49,040 nt of DNA. Source: Stenotrophomonas panacihumi. GTDB lineage: Bacteria; Pseudomonadota; Gammaproteobacteria; Xanthomonadales; Xanthomonadaceae. The DNA is taken from positions 1-49,040 of the forward strand of contig NZ_LLXU01000087.1 of the NCBI RefSeq assembly GCF_001431645.1. Reading direction: 5' to 3'. Numbering within the stretch: the first letter of the stretch is position 1; every line of letters begins with the position of its first letter. The position numbers and the translations under genes are program-made. Below the pieces are notes generated by a model. The model searched no databases. It saw only the letters and a program-made list of their open reading frames with translations, and was not told the origin of the DNA. This document shows positions 34,873 to 44,251 of the stretch, in pieces.

Positions 34873-36006
34873 ATGTCCGAGAACGAAGACGGCGCCGAAC
34901 GCACAGAACTCCCTACCGCCAAACGCCTGCGCGAGGCCCGTGAACAGGGCAACGTCCCGCATTCGCGCGAACTGGCGACGGCGACCGTGTTCGGTGCCGG
35001 CGTGGTGGCCCTGCTGACGATGTCCGGCAGCCTGGCCGCCGGTGCCCGCGGCTGGATGCAGACCGCGCTCACCCCCGCCCCGGACCTATGGCAGCACCCG
35101 GACACCCTGTTCGGCCACTTCGGCGAGCTGCTGCTGGACCTGCTGTGGGTGATGGCCCCGCTGGCCGCGCTGTGCATGCTGGCCGGCGCCATCGCCCCGG
35201 TGGCGATGAGCGGCCTGCGCTTCTCCACCAAGGCGTTCACCCCGAACTTCGGCAAGCTCAACCCGATCAGCGGCGTGAAGCGGCTGGTCGGCGGCCAGGG
35301 CGCGGCCGAGCTGTTGAAGTCCCTGCTGCGCGTGGCCTTCGTCGGCACCGCGGCCGGGCTGGTCATCGTCCATGGCATGGACGGGCTGCGCGCCATGCTC
35401 AACCAGCCGCTGGAAGCGGCCATCGTCGATGGCCTGGGCTTCACGATGCGCCTGCTGCTGGCCACCGCCGGCGCGCTGGCCCTGCTGGCGGCGGTGGATG
35501 CGCCGTACCAGAAGTGGAACTGGCTGCGGAAGCTGAAGATGACCCGCGAGGAGATCAAGCGGGAAATGAAGGAAAGCGAGGGCAGCCCGGAGGTCAAGGG
35601 CCGCATCCGGCAGATGCAGATGCAGCTGTCCCAGCGCCGGATGATGGAAGCGGTGCCCACCGCCGACGTCGTGCTGGTCAACCCCACCCACTACGCCGTG
35701 GCCCTCAAGTACGAGGGCGGGCAGATGCGCGCCCCGGTGGTGGTGGCCAAGGGCGTGGACGAAATGGCCTTCCGCATCCGCGAGGCCGGCGAGCGCCACC
35801 GGGTGGCGATCGTCTCGGCGCCGCCTTTGGCACGCGCCTTGTATCGGGAAGCCCAACTCGGCAAGGAAATCCCCGTGAGACTGTATTCGGCCGTCGCCCA
35901 GGTGCTGTCCTACGTCTACCAGCTGCGGGCCTGGCGCGCCGGCCCGATGCCGGACCTGCCGCCCATCGACATGGATGAGTTCGCCAGGCCCGGAGGACAG
36001 GCATGA
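34873..36006 (+). CDS. flhB: flagellar export switch protein FlhB
   Basis: FlhB changes export specificity from hook to filament substrates after self-cleavage. The 377-residue protein has a charged start (SENEDGAERTELPTAKRLRE), four membrane segments and the autocleavage motif NPTH (N270-H273) in LVNPTHYAVALKY. It overlaps flhA by 4 nt (ATGA). Confidence 0.97.
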   Translation: MSENEDGAERTELPTAKRLREAREQGNVPHSRELATATVFGAGVVALLTMSGSLAAGARGWMQTALTPAPDLWQHPDTLFGHFGELLLDLLWVMAPLAALCMLAGAIAPVAMSGLRFSTKAFTPNFGKLNPISGVKRLVGGQGAAELLKSLLRVAFVGTAAGLVIVHGMDGLRAMLNQPLEAAIVDGLGFTMRLLLATAGALALLAAVDAPYQKWNWLRKLKMTREEIKREMKESEGSPEVKGRIRQMQMQLSQRRMMEAVPTADVVLVNPTHYAVALKYEGGQMRAPVVVAKGVDEMAFRIREAGERHRVAIVSAPPLARALYREAQLGKEIPVRLYSAVAQVLSYVYQLRAWRAGPMPDLPPIDMDEFARPGGQA

Positions 36007-38099
36007 GCGCCCAGCCGCAACCGATGAACGCCCGCCGCGTGATGGAACTGATCCGCGGCGGCCTCGGCGCGCCGCTGGTGGTGCTGGCGATGCTGGCCAT
36101 GGTGGTCGTGCCGCTGGCCGCGCCGGTGCTCGATGCGCTGTTCACCTTCAACATCGCCATCTCGCTGATGGTGCTGCTGGCCGTGGTGTACGTGAAGCGG
36201 CCGCTGGAATTCACGATCTTCCCGATCGTGCTGCTGATGACCACGATGCTGCGCCTGGCGCTGAACGTGGCCTCCACCCGCGTGATCCTGCTGCACGGCC
36301 AGGGCGGCCATGACGCGGCCGGCAAGGTCATCGCCGCGTTCGGCGAGTTCGTGATCGGCGGCAACTACGCGGTCGGCATCGTGGTGTTCGCGATCCTGAC
36401 CATCATCAACTTCGTGGTCATCACCAAGGGTGCCGGGCGCGTGTCGGAAGTGACCGCGCGCTTCATCCTCGACGCCATGCCCGGCAAGCAGATGGCCATC
36501 GACGCCGACCTCAACGCCGGCCTGCTGACCCGCGAGGAAGCCAAGCTCCGCCGCGAGGAAGTGCGCGAGGAAGCCGACTTCTACGGCGCGATGGACGGTG
36601 CCAGCAAGTTCATCCGCGGCGATGCCGTGGCCGGCATCCTGATCCTGTTCATCAACCTGCTCGGCGGCCTGGCCGTGGGCATGTTCCAGCACGGCATGGC
36701 CTTCGCCGACGCGGCCTCCACCTACACGCTGCTCTCCATCGGTGACGGCCTGGTGGCGCAGCTGCCGGCGCTGCTGGTGTCCTCGGCGGTGGCGATGCTG
36801 GTCACGCGGGCCTCGCGCGCGCAGGACATGAGCCAGGCGATGGTCGGCCAGGTGTTCGGCCAGCACCGCGCACTGGCGGTGGCCGCGGCGATCCTGGGCC
36901 TGGTCGGCCTGGTGCCGGGCATGCCCAATGTCGCCTTTTTGACGCTGGCGCTGATCCTGGGCTTCGTCGCCTGGAAGCTGCACAAGCGCGGGCCGGTGGA
37001 TGCCGAGGGCAACGGCCCGGAAGCGGCCACCCGCGCGCCGGGCGCCCCGGGCGCGGCGCCCTCGCCCACCGCCGAACTGAGCTGGGACGAGCTGCGCCCG
37101 ATCGACCCGCTGGGCCTGGAGGTCGGCTACCGGCTGATCCCGCTGGTGGACAAGGCCCAGGGTGGCGAGTTGATGGCGCGCATCAAGGGCGTGCGCCGCA
37201 AGCTCACCCAGGACATCGGCTTCCTGATCCCGCCGGTGCACATCCGCGACAACCTCGAACTCAGCGCCACCGCCTACCGCCTGCTGGTGCACGGCGTGCC
37301 GGTGGCGACCGCCGAGATCCACCCGGACCGCGAACTGGCGCTGGACCCGGGCGGCGCGCTCGGCGCCCTGGACGGCATTCCCGGCAAGGATCCGGCGTTC
37401 GGCCTGGACGCGGTGTGGATCCAGCCGCACCAGCGCGCCCATGCCGAATCGGTGGGCTACACGGTGGTGGACCCGGCGACGGTGGTGGCCACGCATCTGT
37501 CGCACCTGATCCGCGAACACGCCCCGGAACTGCTCGGCCACGAGGAAGTGCAGCAGCTGCTGGCCACGCTCACCAAGAGCGCGCCCAAGCTGGTGGAAGA
37601 CCTCACGCCCAAGGCGCTGCCGCTCTCGGTGGTGGTGCGCGTGCTGCAGAACCTGCTGGTGGAGCGCATCCCGATCCGCCAGCTGCGCAAGATCGTCGAG
37701 GCGCTGGTCGAACACGCCCCGCACAGCCAGGACCCGGCCGCGCTCACCGCCGCCGTGCGCACTTCGCTGGGCCGTTTCATCGTCCAGGAGATCGCCGGGA
37801 TGTCGCCGGAGCTGCCGGTATTCACCCTGGCCCCGCAATTGGAACGCGTCTTGCAAGACTCCACGCAGGGCAACGGCGTGGCCCTGGAACCCGGCCTCGC
37901 CGAGCGCCTGCACCAGAGCCTGGCCGAGTGCGTCGGCAAGCAAGAGGCGCGCAACGAGCCGGCGGTGGTGCTGGTACCGGGAACGGTCCGCGCCGCCCTG
38001 GCCCGCCTGGTCCGCCACAGCGTGCCCTCGCTGTCGGTCCTGGCCTACGGCGAAGTGCCGGAGGACAAGCGGCTCAAGCTCGTCGGCACGATCAGTTGA
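36003..38099 (+). CDS. flhA: flagellar export gate protein FlhA
   Basis: FlhA is the large export-gate protein with a cytoplasmic chaperone-docking ring. The 698-residue protein has about eight membrane segments, the conserved FHIPEP-type cytoplasmic loop (FVVITKGAGRVSEVTARFIL, DAMPGKQMAIDADLNAGLLT) and the carboxy-terminal domain (GYRLIPLVD, and ETVVATHLSHLIREHA-like VVATHLSHLIREHAPELLG). Length is typical. Confidence 0.97.
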   Translation: MSAQPQPMNARRVMELIRGGLGAPLVVLAMLAMVVVPLAAPVLDALFTFNIAISLMVLLAVVYVKRPLEFTIFPIVLLMTTMLRLALNVASTRVILLHGQGGHDAAGKVIAAFGEFVIGGNYAVGIVVFAILTIINFVVITKGAGRVSEVTARFILDAMPGKQMAIDADLNAGLLTREEAKLRREEVREEADFYGAMDGASKFIRGDAVAGILILFINLLGGLAVGMFQHGMAFADAASTYTLLSIGDGLVAQLPALLVSSAVAMLVTRASRAQDMSQAMVGQVFGQHRALAVAAAILGLVGLVPGMPNVAFLTLALILGFVAWKLHKRGPVDAEGNGPEAATRAPGAPGAAPSPTAELSWDELRPIDPLGLEVGYRLIPLVDKAQGGELMARIKGVRRKLTQDIGFLIPPVHIRDNLELSATAYRLLVHGVPVATAEIHPDRELALDPGGALGALDGIPGKDPAFGLDAVWIQPHQRAHAESVGYTVVDPATVVATHLSHLIREHAPELLGHEEVQQLLATLTKSAPKLVEDLTPKALPLSVVVRVLQNLLVERIPIRQLRKIVEALVEHAPHSQDPAALTAAVRTSLGRFIVQEIAGMSPELPVFTLAPQLERVLQDSTQGNGVALEPGLAERLHQSLAECVGKQEARNEPAVVLVPGTVRAALARLVRHSVPSLSVLAYGEVPEDKRLKLVGTIS

Positions 38100-38159
38100 T
38101 GGCAGTTGAAAGCGAAGTAACCCCGAACACCGAACCCGAACACCACTTCCGGCCCTGAC

Positions 38160-39773
38160 ATGAAAATCAAACGCTTCGTCGCCCCCGACATGCGCACCGC
38201 CTTCCGCCTGGTGCGCGAAGAGCACGGCCCGGACGCAGTGATCCTGTCCAACCGTCGTACCGACGAAGGCGTGGAGATCGTCGCCGCCAGCAATTACGAC
38301 GAAGAACTGGTGATGCGCGCGCTCGACAACGCCCGCGCCGAGCAGAAGGCCACCGCGGCCATCGTGCCCGCACGCGCCACCGCGCCGCAGGTGCAGGCCG
38401 AGCCGGCCCCCGCCATCGCCCAGGCCGCCGCGGCGCCGGCGCGCCGCACGCCCTCGCCGGCCGACGCGCTGATCGCCGCGATGGCCGAGCGCCAGCCGGC
38501 CCGCGCCACCGCCACGACCTCGGCCTCGACCTCGACCGGCCAGCGCGCCGTGTTCCCGGTGCCGCCGATGCCGGCGCTGGAGCAGGCTGCCGCCGGCGGC
38601 ATTCCGGAAGAGATCTTCGCCACCTTCGCGCAGGCCGCCGCCCCGCGCGCCGCCGCGCCCGCCGTGGCCGCCCCGGCCATCGCCACGCAGGCGGACGAGC
38701 AGCCGACGCCGGCCAAGCGTCGCGCCGAAGCCGCCGCCGACAACGACTTCGACCTCGGCACCACCCTGCCGCGCATCGCTATGCCCGCGCCGCTCGCGCC
38801 GGAAGTACCGGTGGCCCCTGCCGCCCCGGCGCTGGCCGCCGTGCCGGCGACCCCGGCGCCGCAGAGCGACGAACAATTGGCGCAGCTGCGCGACGAGCTG
38901 GCGCTGATGCGCCAGATGATCGAGCGCGAGATGAACCGCCTCACCGACGAACGCCTGCGTGGCTCGCCGGTGCGCGCCCAGGCGCTGGAGCTGCTGGACG
39001 ACTACGGCTTCGACAACGGCCTCACCCGCGACATCGCCCTGCAGATCCCGCCGGAAACCGAATTGCCGCGTGGCCGCGGGCTGATGCTGGGCCTGCTCTC
39101 CAAGCGCCTGCCGATCGCCCCGATCGATCCGCTGCAGACCGGCGGCGTCATCGCCCTGGTCGGCCCGACCGGCGCCGGCAAGACCACCACCATCGCCAAG
39201 CTCGCCTCGCGCTTCGCCGCCGAGCACGCCCCGCGCGACGTGGCGCTGGTCACCACCGACACCCAGCGCGTCGGCGGCCGCGAACAGCTCTACAGCTACG
39301 GCCGCCAGCTCGGCATCGCCGTGCACGAAGCCGACAGCGACCAGGGCCTGATCGAACTGCTCGAGCGCCTGGCCGACTACAAGCTGGTGCTGATCGACAC
39401 CGCCGGCATGGGCCAGCGCGACCGCGCCCTGGCCGCCCAGCTCAACTGGCTGCGCGGCGCGCGCCAGGTGACCTCGCTGCTGGTGCTGCCGGCCAACGCC
39501 CACTTCGCCGACCTGGACGAGGTCGTCCGCCGCTTCGCCGCCGCCCGCCCGCAGGGCGTGGTGCTGACCAAGCTGGACGAGACCGGCCGCTTCGGCAGCG
39601 CCCTGTCGGTGGTCGTGGACCACCAGCTGCCGATCACCTGGGTCACCGACGGCCAGCGCGTCCCCGACGACCTCCACCGGGCCAATGCGGCCAGCCTGGT
39701 GCTGCGCCTTGAAGATTTGCGCCGCGCTGCCGATAAGCCCTGTACTCCGGAGCAGAACCATGCCGTCGCGTGA
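38160..39773 (+). CDS. flhF: flagellar biosynthesis GTPase FlhF
   Basis: FlhF is an SRP-type GTPase that sets the polar site of flagellum assembly. The 537-residue protein has the B domain start (MKIKRFVAPDMRTAFRLVRE), a long Ala/Pro-rich linker (about 60-240), the N domain and the G domain with P-loop GPTGAGKTT (335-343), DTQRVGGREQL and LIDTAGMGQRD. It lies 60 nt after flhA; a weak sigma-54-like site lies inside the flhA end. Its own 3' end carries a sigma-28 promoter for flhG. Confidence 0.95.
   Translation: MKIKRFVAPDMRTAFRLVREEHGPDAVILSNRRTDEGVEIVAASNYDEELVMRALDNARAEQKATAAIVPARATAPQVQAEPAPAIAQAAAAPARRTPSPADALIAAMAERQPARATATTSASTSTGQRAVFPVPPMPALEQAAAGGIPEEIFATFAQAAAPRAAAPAVAAPAIATQADEQPTPAKRRAEAAADNDFDLGTTLPRIAMPAPLAPEVPVAPAAPALAAVPATPAPQSDEQLAQLRDELALMRQMIEREMNRLTDERLRGSPVRAQALELLDDYGFDNGLTRDIALQIPPETELPRGRGLMLGLLSKRLPIAPIDPLQTGGVIALVGPTGAGKTTTIAKLASRFAAEHAPRDVALVTTDTQRVGGREQLYSYGRQLGIAVHEADSDQGLIELLERLADYKLVLIDTAGMGQRDRALAAQLNWLRGARQVTSLLVLPANAHFADLDEVVRRFAAARPQGVVLTKLDETGRFGSALSVVVDHQLPITWVTDGQRVPDDLHRANAASLVLRLEDLRRAADKPCTPEQNHAVA
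39710..39736 (+). promoter_or_regulatory. sigma-28 promoter inside flhF for flhG-fliA
   Basis: TGAAG at 39710-39714 (one mismatch to TCAAG) is followed after exactly 14 nt by a perfect GCCGATAA (39729-39736). The predicted start is about 17 nt before the flhG ATG, with cggag (39748-39752) in the short leader. It would let FliA boost its own synthesis and that of FlhG. Confidence 0.6.
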
Positions 39774-40644
39774 ATACGCCCACCTGACCAACGCCTTCCC
39801 GCTGAGTGCGACCCGTAGCGAGCCCCTGGGCCCGGTGCGCACCATCGCCGTGACCGGCGGCAAGGGCGGCGTCGGCAAGACCAACCTGTCGGCGAACCTG
39901 GCCGTGGCGCTGGCCGACATGGGCAAGCGCACCCTGCTGCTGGACGCCGACCTGGGCCTGGCCAACCTGGACGTGGTCCTCGGCCTGTCGCCGAAGTTCA
40001 CCCTGGCCGACCTGATCGCCGGCCGCTGCACGCTGGAAGAAGTGCTGCTCGAAGGCCCCGGCGGCGTGCTGGTGGTACCGGCCGCCTCCGGCCGCCGGCA
40101 CATGGCCGAACTGGCCCCGGCGCAGCACGTCGGCCTGGTCAACGTGTTCTCCGAACTGGAACGCGACCTGGACGTGATGGTCATCGACACCGCCGCCGGC
40201 ATCACCGACAGCGTGCTGACCTTCTGCCAGGCCGCGCAGGACACCGTGGTGGTGGTCTGCGACGAGCCGGCCTCGATCACCGACGCCTACGCGCTGATCA
40301 AGGTGCTCTCGCGCGAACGCGGCGTGGACCGCCTGCAGATCGTCGCCAACATGGTGCGCGACCCCAACGAGGGCCGCCTGCTGTACGACAAGCTCTCGCG
40401 CGTGTGCGAGAAGTTCCTTGGCGATGTCTCGCTGAACTACCTCGGCCACGTGCCCCAGGACGACTGGCTGCGCCTGTCGGTGCAGCGCCAGCAACCCGTC
40501 ATCAAGGCCTACCCGGCCAGCCCGTCGGCGCAGGCGATCGCCGAGATCGCCCGCCGCACCTCGCGCTGGCAGGCCCCCACCGCGCCGCGCGGCAACGTGG
40601 AGTTCTTCGTCGAGCGCATCATCCAGCGCGGGGTGGCGGCATGA
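39760..40644 (+). CDS. flhG: MinD-like ATPase FlhG (FleN), flagellar number regulator
   Basis: FlhG/FleN limits flagellar number, antagonising FleQ and partnering FlhF. The 294-residue protein has the deviant Walker A GGKGGVGKT (33-41), the switch I region LLDADLGLANLDVVLGL and Walker B DVMVIDTAAGI. The ATG at 39760 follows cggag and overlaps flhF by 14 nt. The upstream open frame starting 75 nt earlier is a shadow of flhF. It overlaps fliA by 4 nt. Confidence 0.94.
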   Translation: MPSREYAHLTNAFPLSATRSEPLGPVRTIAVTGGKGGVGKTNLSANLAVALADMGKRTLLLDADLGLANLDVVLGLSPKFTLADLIAGRCTLEEVLLEGPGGVLVVPAASGRRHMAELAPAQHVGLVNVFSELERDLDVMVIDTAAGITDSVLTFCQAAQDTVVVVCDEPASITDAYALIKVLSRERGVDRLQIVANMVRDPNEGRLLYDKLSRVCEKFLGDVSLNYLGHVPQDDWLRLSVQRQQPVIKAYPASPSAQAIAEIARRTSRWQAPTAPRGNVEFFVERIIQRGVAA

Positions 40645-41393
40645 ACGCCGCCGCGCAGTACCGCGCCGTGCAGCGTGCCAGCGACGCGACCGACTGCGTC
40701 ACCCAGCACGCCGACCTGGTGCGCCGCATCGCCCACCACCTGGCCGCGCGACTGCCCGCCAGCGTGGAAGTCGACGACCTGATCCAGGCCGGCATGATCG
40801 GCCTGATCGAAGCCTCGCGCTCCTACGACGCCGAACAGGGCGCTTCGTTCGAGACCTATGCCTCGATCCGCATCCGCGGTTCGATGATCGACGAGATCCG
40901 CCGGGGCGACTGGGTACCGCGTTCGGTACACCGCCGCGCGCGCGATGCCGCCGCCACGATCCGCAAGATCGAGCAGAGCACCGGCCGCGCCGCCGCCGCC
41001 ACCGAGGTGGCCGCCGCGATGGACATGCCGCTGCCCGAATACCTGCGGCTGATGGAAGACGCCGCGCGCGGCCAGGTGCTGAGCCTGGAGTCGCGCGTGG
41101 AAGACCACGGCGAGCTGGACACCATCGCCCGCGGCGGCCCCAACCCGCAGCAGCTGTTCGAGCGCGGCGAGTTCGGGCGCGAACTGGGCAAGGCCATCGG
41201 CCAGTTGCCCGAGCGCGAGCAGTTGGTGCTGTCTCTGTATTACGAGCAGGAATTGAACCTGAAGGAAATCGGCGCCGTGCTCGGCGTGAGCGAATCGCGC
41301 GTGTGCCAGATCCACGGCCAGGCGGTAGTGCGCCTGCGCGGACGGCTGAAGACCTTCGAGCTGGCCGATGCCGGCGTGGAAGACGACGAGTAA
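40641..41393 (+). CDS. fliA: flagellar sigma factor 28 FliA
   Basis: FliA transcribes late flagellar and chemotaxis genes. The 250-residue protein has region 2 (DLIQAGMIGLIEASRSYDAE, FETYASIRIRGSMIDEIRRG, DWVPRSVHRRAR), region 3 and region 4 with the helix-turn-helix (NLKEIGAVLGVSESRVCQIH). It is coupled to flhG by an ATGA overlap. No anti-sigma factor gene (flgM) is in the window. Confidence 0.97.
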   Translation: MNAAAQYRAVQRASDATDCVTQHADLVRRIAHHLAARLPASVEVDDLIQAGMIGLIEASRSYDAEQGASFETYASIRIRGSMIDEIRRGDWVPRSVHRRARDAAATIRKIEQSTGRAAAATEVAAAMDMPLPEYLRLMEDAARGQVLSLESRVEDHGELDTIARGGPNPQQLFERGEFGRELGKAIGQLPEREQLVLSLYYEQELNLKEIGAVLGVSESRVCQIHGQAVVRLRGRLKTFELADAGVEDDE

Positions 41394-41492
41394 TGAAACG
41401 GAACGCGGAACCGGGATCGACGCGCGCCAGCACCGTATGCTTGGCGGCTACCTTTCCCTTCCTTCCCCTTCCCAACGCTTTTGGAGCCTGAA

Positions 41493-41885
41493 GTGAACAA
41501 GAACATGCGGATCCTGATCGTGGACGACTTCTCGACGATGCGTCGCATCGTCAAGAACCTGCTCGCCGATCTGGGTTTCACCAATACCGCCGAGGCCGAG
41601 GACGGCAACAGCGCCCTCGCCGCGCTGCGTTCGGGCCCGTTCGATTTCGTCGTCACCGACTGGAACATGCCGGGCATGACCGGCATCGAGCTGCTCAAGG
41701 CGATCCGCGCCGACGAGAAGCTGCGCACGTTGCCGGTGCTGATGGTGACCGCCGAGGCCAAGCGCGAACAGATCATCGAAGCGGCGCAGAGCGGCGTGAA
41801 CGGCTACATCATCAAGCCGTTCACCGCGCAGACGCTGGAAGAGAAGCTCGGCAAGATCTTCGAACGCCTGACGGCCACCGCCTGA
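41493..41885 (+). CDS. cheY: chemotaxis response regulator CheY
   Basis: CheY-phosphate binds FliM and changes motor direction. The 130-residue protein has the acidic pair in [18 protein letters not shown], phospho-acceptor D56 in [12 protein letters not shown], and the switch lysine in GYIIKPFT, all canonical. GTG 41493 is used, with ggag at 6 nt; an in-frame TTG lies at 41481. A gap of 99 nt separates it from fliA with no clear sigma-28 or sigma-54 site. Its stop overlaps cheZ. Confidence 0.96.
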   Translation: MNKNMRILIVDDFSTMRRIVKNLLADLGFTNTAEAEDGNSALAALRSGPFDFVVTDWNMPGMTGIELLKAIRADEKLRTLPVLMVTAEAKREQIIEAAQSGVNGYIIKPFTAQTLEEKLGKIFERLTATA

Positions 41886-42502
41886 TGACCACGATCGACG
41901 CCCAGGAAGAGCGCCGGCTGCTGATCGAGCGGCTGCAGGGGGCACTGGATGCGCTGGAAAGCGGCGATGAAAGTGCCTGGCGCCGGGAAATCGACACGCT
42001 CGCCGCATGGCGCACGCGCCCGATGATGCAGGGCCTGAGCCGGCTCGCCCGCGAACTCGGCCAGGCGCTGGGCGAGCTGCCGACCGTGCCGACCGAGGCC
42101 GGCGAACTGGATGACGCCTGCGCGCGCCTGGACCACGTCGTGGCGATGACCGAACAGGCCAGCCACCGCACGCTGGACCTGGCCGAGGAATGCCGCAAGC
42201 TGGCCGACCAGCTCGCCGCCGGCGGCCTGCAGGGCGAACAGACCGAACTGCTCGAGAAGATCCGCCACAACCTGACCGAGATGGCGCTCACCCAGAGCTT
42301 CCAGGACCTCACCGGCCAGATCATCCGCCGCGTCGCCGGCATCGTGCGCCGCGTCCACGAGGGCTTCGGCGCGCTCGGCCTGCCGCCCAAGGAAACCCCG
42401 GGCGAGAAGAGTGGCCTGGCGGGCCCGGCCGTGAGCGGCCTGGATCGCCACGCCGTCTCGCAGGTGGACGCCGACGACCTGCTTTCCACGTTGGGGCTGT
42501 AA
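41885..42502 (+). CDS. cheZ: CheY-phosphate phosphatase CheZ
   Basis: CheZ dephosphorylates CheY. The 205-residue protein has a long helical hairpin with the catalytic region MALTQSFQDLTGQIIRRVAG (conserved Asp and Gln) and a carboxy-terminal tail ending VDADDLLSTLGL, the CheY-binding helix. It overlaps cheY by 1 nt, and cheA follows after 3 nt. Confidence 0.94.
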   Translation: MTTIDAQEERRLLIERLQGALDALESGDESAWRREIDTLAAWRTRPMMQGLSRLARELGQALGELPTVPTEAGELDDACARLDHVVAMTEQASHRTLDLAEECRKLADQLAAGGLQGEQTELLEKIRHNLTEMALTQSFQDLTGQIIRRVAGIVRRVHEGFGALGLPPKETPGEKSGLAGPAVSGLDRHAVSQVDADDLLSTLGL

Positions 42503-42505
42503 ACC

Positions 42506-44233
42506 ATGAGTGCCGTGCCGGACGACATCGCAGCGGATTTCATCATCGAGGCCCAGGAGATCCTGGACCGCCTCGGCGAACAGCTGGTGTCGCTGGAACA
42601 GGCACCGGAAGACGCGGACCAGCTCAATGCCGTGTTCCGCGGCTTCCACACGCTCAAGGGCGGCGCCGGCTTCCTGGCGATCCACGCGATGGTCGAACTG
42701 TGCCACGCGGCGGAAGACACGCTGGGCAAGGCGCGCTCGGGCGAGATCACCCTGCTGGCGCAGCATTTCGATGCCGCCCAGCAGTCGCTGGACTACCTGC
42801 AATCGATGCTCGATGCGGTGTCGGCCGGGCGTGAACCCACGCACGCGCCGCCGGCGCTGATCGCGCAGTTCGACGCGCATGGCGCGCCACCGGTGATCGC
42901 CACCCCGGTGGCTGCCGCCGCGGGCGGGGGCGATCTCATCAGCGAAGACGAGTTCGAACACCTGCTCGATGCGTTGCACGGCGACGCGGCGCCGGGCGCC
43001 AAGGCCCTGCCGGCGAGCCCGTCGCCGGCGGCGGCGAGCCCGGCCGCGCCGAAAGCCGCCGCCGCGGCCAAGCCGGCCGCGGAAGTCGAACACACCGTGC
43101 GCGTGGATACCAAGCGCCTGGATGCGATCGTCAACCTGATCGGCGAGCTGGTGCTTTCGCGCAACCGTCTGAAGACGCTGCGCACGCGCCTGCGCGACGA
43201 GGAACTGGACCGCGCGGTCAGCACGCTCGACATTGCCACCGCGCGCCTGCAATCGGCGGTGATGCGCACGCGCATGCAGCCCGTCGGCAAGGTGTTCTCA
43301 CGCTTCCCGAAGGTGGCGCGCGACGTCGCGCGTTCGCTGCAGAAGGAAGTGGACCTGGAACTGATTGGCGCGGAAACCGAGCTGGACCGCAACCTGGTCG
43401 AAGCGCTCGCCGACCCGCTCGTCCACCTGGTGCGCAATGCGATCGACCATGGCGTCGAATCGCCCGCGCTGCGCGAGGCCTCCGGCAAGCCGCGCAGTGG
43501 CCATGTGCGGCTGTCGGCGCAGCAGGAAGGCGACTACGTCAGCATCGAAGTGCAGGACGACGGTGCCGGCATCGACCCGGAGCGCCTGCGCGAGAAGGCA
43601 CGCGAGAAGGGTTTGATCGATGCCGAGGCCGCCGCGCGGCTGAGCACCGACGAATGCCTGCACCTGATCTTCCTGCCGGGCTTTTCGACCAAGGCCGAAG
43701 TCACCGACATCTCCGGCCGCGGTGTCGGCATGGACGTGGTGCAATCGCGCATCCGCGAGCTGAGCGGCACGATCCAGATCCAGTCCGAGCTGGGCCGTGG
43801 CAGCCGCTTCATGATCCGCGTGCCACTGACCCTGGCCATCCTGCCGACCCTGCTGGTGCAGGCCGGTGAGCACGTCTACGCATTGCCGCTGGCCCGCGTG
43901 GTGGAAGTGCTGCACGCGCCGCAGACCTCGCTGGGCTGGTTCGACGGCCGCGCGGTGCTGGACCGTCGTTCGCACACCCTGCCGCTGATCGACCTGCGCC
44001 GCTGGCTGGGCGTGGAGCCCTCGCCGGCCGCATTGCTGACGGTGGTACTGCTGCAGGCCGGTGAAGCCCGCTTCGGGCTGGTGGTGGACCAGGTCCGCGG
44101 CCGCGAGGAAGTGGTGATCAAGCCGCTGCCGCGGGCACTGCGCGGACTGCCGGGTTATGCCGGCGCGACGTTGATCGGCGATGGGCGAATGGCGTTGATC
44201 CTGGACGTGGACGGGTTGCGCGCCAGCGATTGA
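42506..44233 (+). CDS. cheA: chemotaxis histidine kinase CheA
   Basis: CheA phosphorylates CheY and CheB at receptor arrays. The 575-residue protein has the Hpt domain (phospho-acceptor H48 in FHTLKGGAGF), an Ala/Pro linker, the dimerisation domain (VRVDTKRLDAIVNLIGELVL), the ATPase domain (HLVRNAIDHGVESP, DDGAGIDPERL, GRGVGMDVV) and a CheW-like end. The linker between Hpt and dimerisation domains is short, so the P2 CheY-docking domain appears reduced or missing. It ends the operon and converges on a minus-strand gene 18 nt away. Confidence 0.95.
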   Translation: MSAVPDDIAADFIIEAQEILDRLGEQLVSLEQAPEDADQLNAVFRGFHTLKGGAGFLAIHAMVELCHAAEDTLGKARSGEITLLAQHFDAAQQSLDYLQSMLDAVSAGREPTHAPPALIAQFDAHGAPPVIATPVAAAAGGGDLISEDEFEHLLDALHGDAAPGAKALPASPSPAAASPAAPKAAAAAKPAAEVEHTVRVDTKRLDAIVNLIGELVLSRNRLKTLRTRLRDEELDRAVSTLDIATARLQSAVMRTRMQPVGKVFSRFPKVARDVARSLQKEVDLELIGAETELDRNLVEALADPLVHLVRNAIDHGVESPALREASGKPRSGHVRLSAQQEGDYVSIEVQDDGAGIDPERLREKAREKGLIDAEAAARLSTDECLHLIFLPGFSTKAEVTDISGRGVGMDVVQSRIRELSGTIQIQSELGRGSRFMIRVPLTLAILPTLLVQAGEHVYALPLARVVEVLHAPQTSLGWFDGRAVLDRRSHTLPLIDLRRWLGVEPSPAALLTVVLLQAGEARFGLVVDQVRGREEVVIKPLPRALRGLPGYAGATLIGDGRMALILDVDGLRASD

Positions 44234-44251
44234 GGCTGACGGGTGCTGGCC

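Noticed and set aside
31762..34962. Minus-strand open frame of 1066 codons opposite the diguanylate cyclase
   Set aside because: Mirror of the real gene's codon pattern; sequence is His/Ala/Arg-rich and matches nothing recognisable.
35916..40280. Minus-strand open frame of 1454 codons opposite flhA-flhF-flhG
   Set aside because: Spans several confident plus-strand genes and has no recognisable domain, as expected for an antisense shadow.
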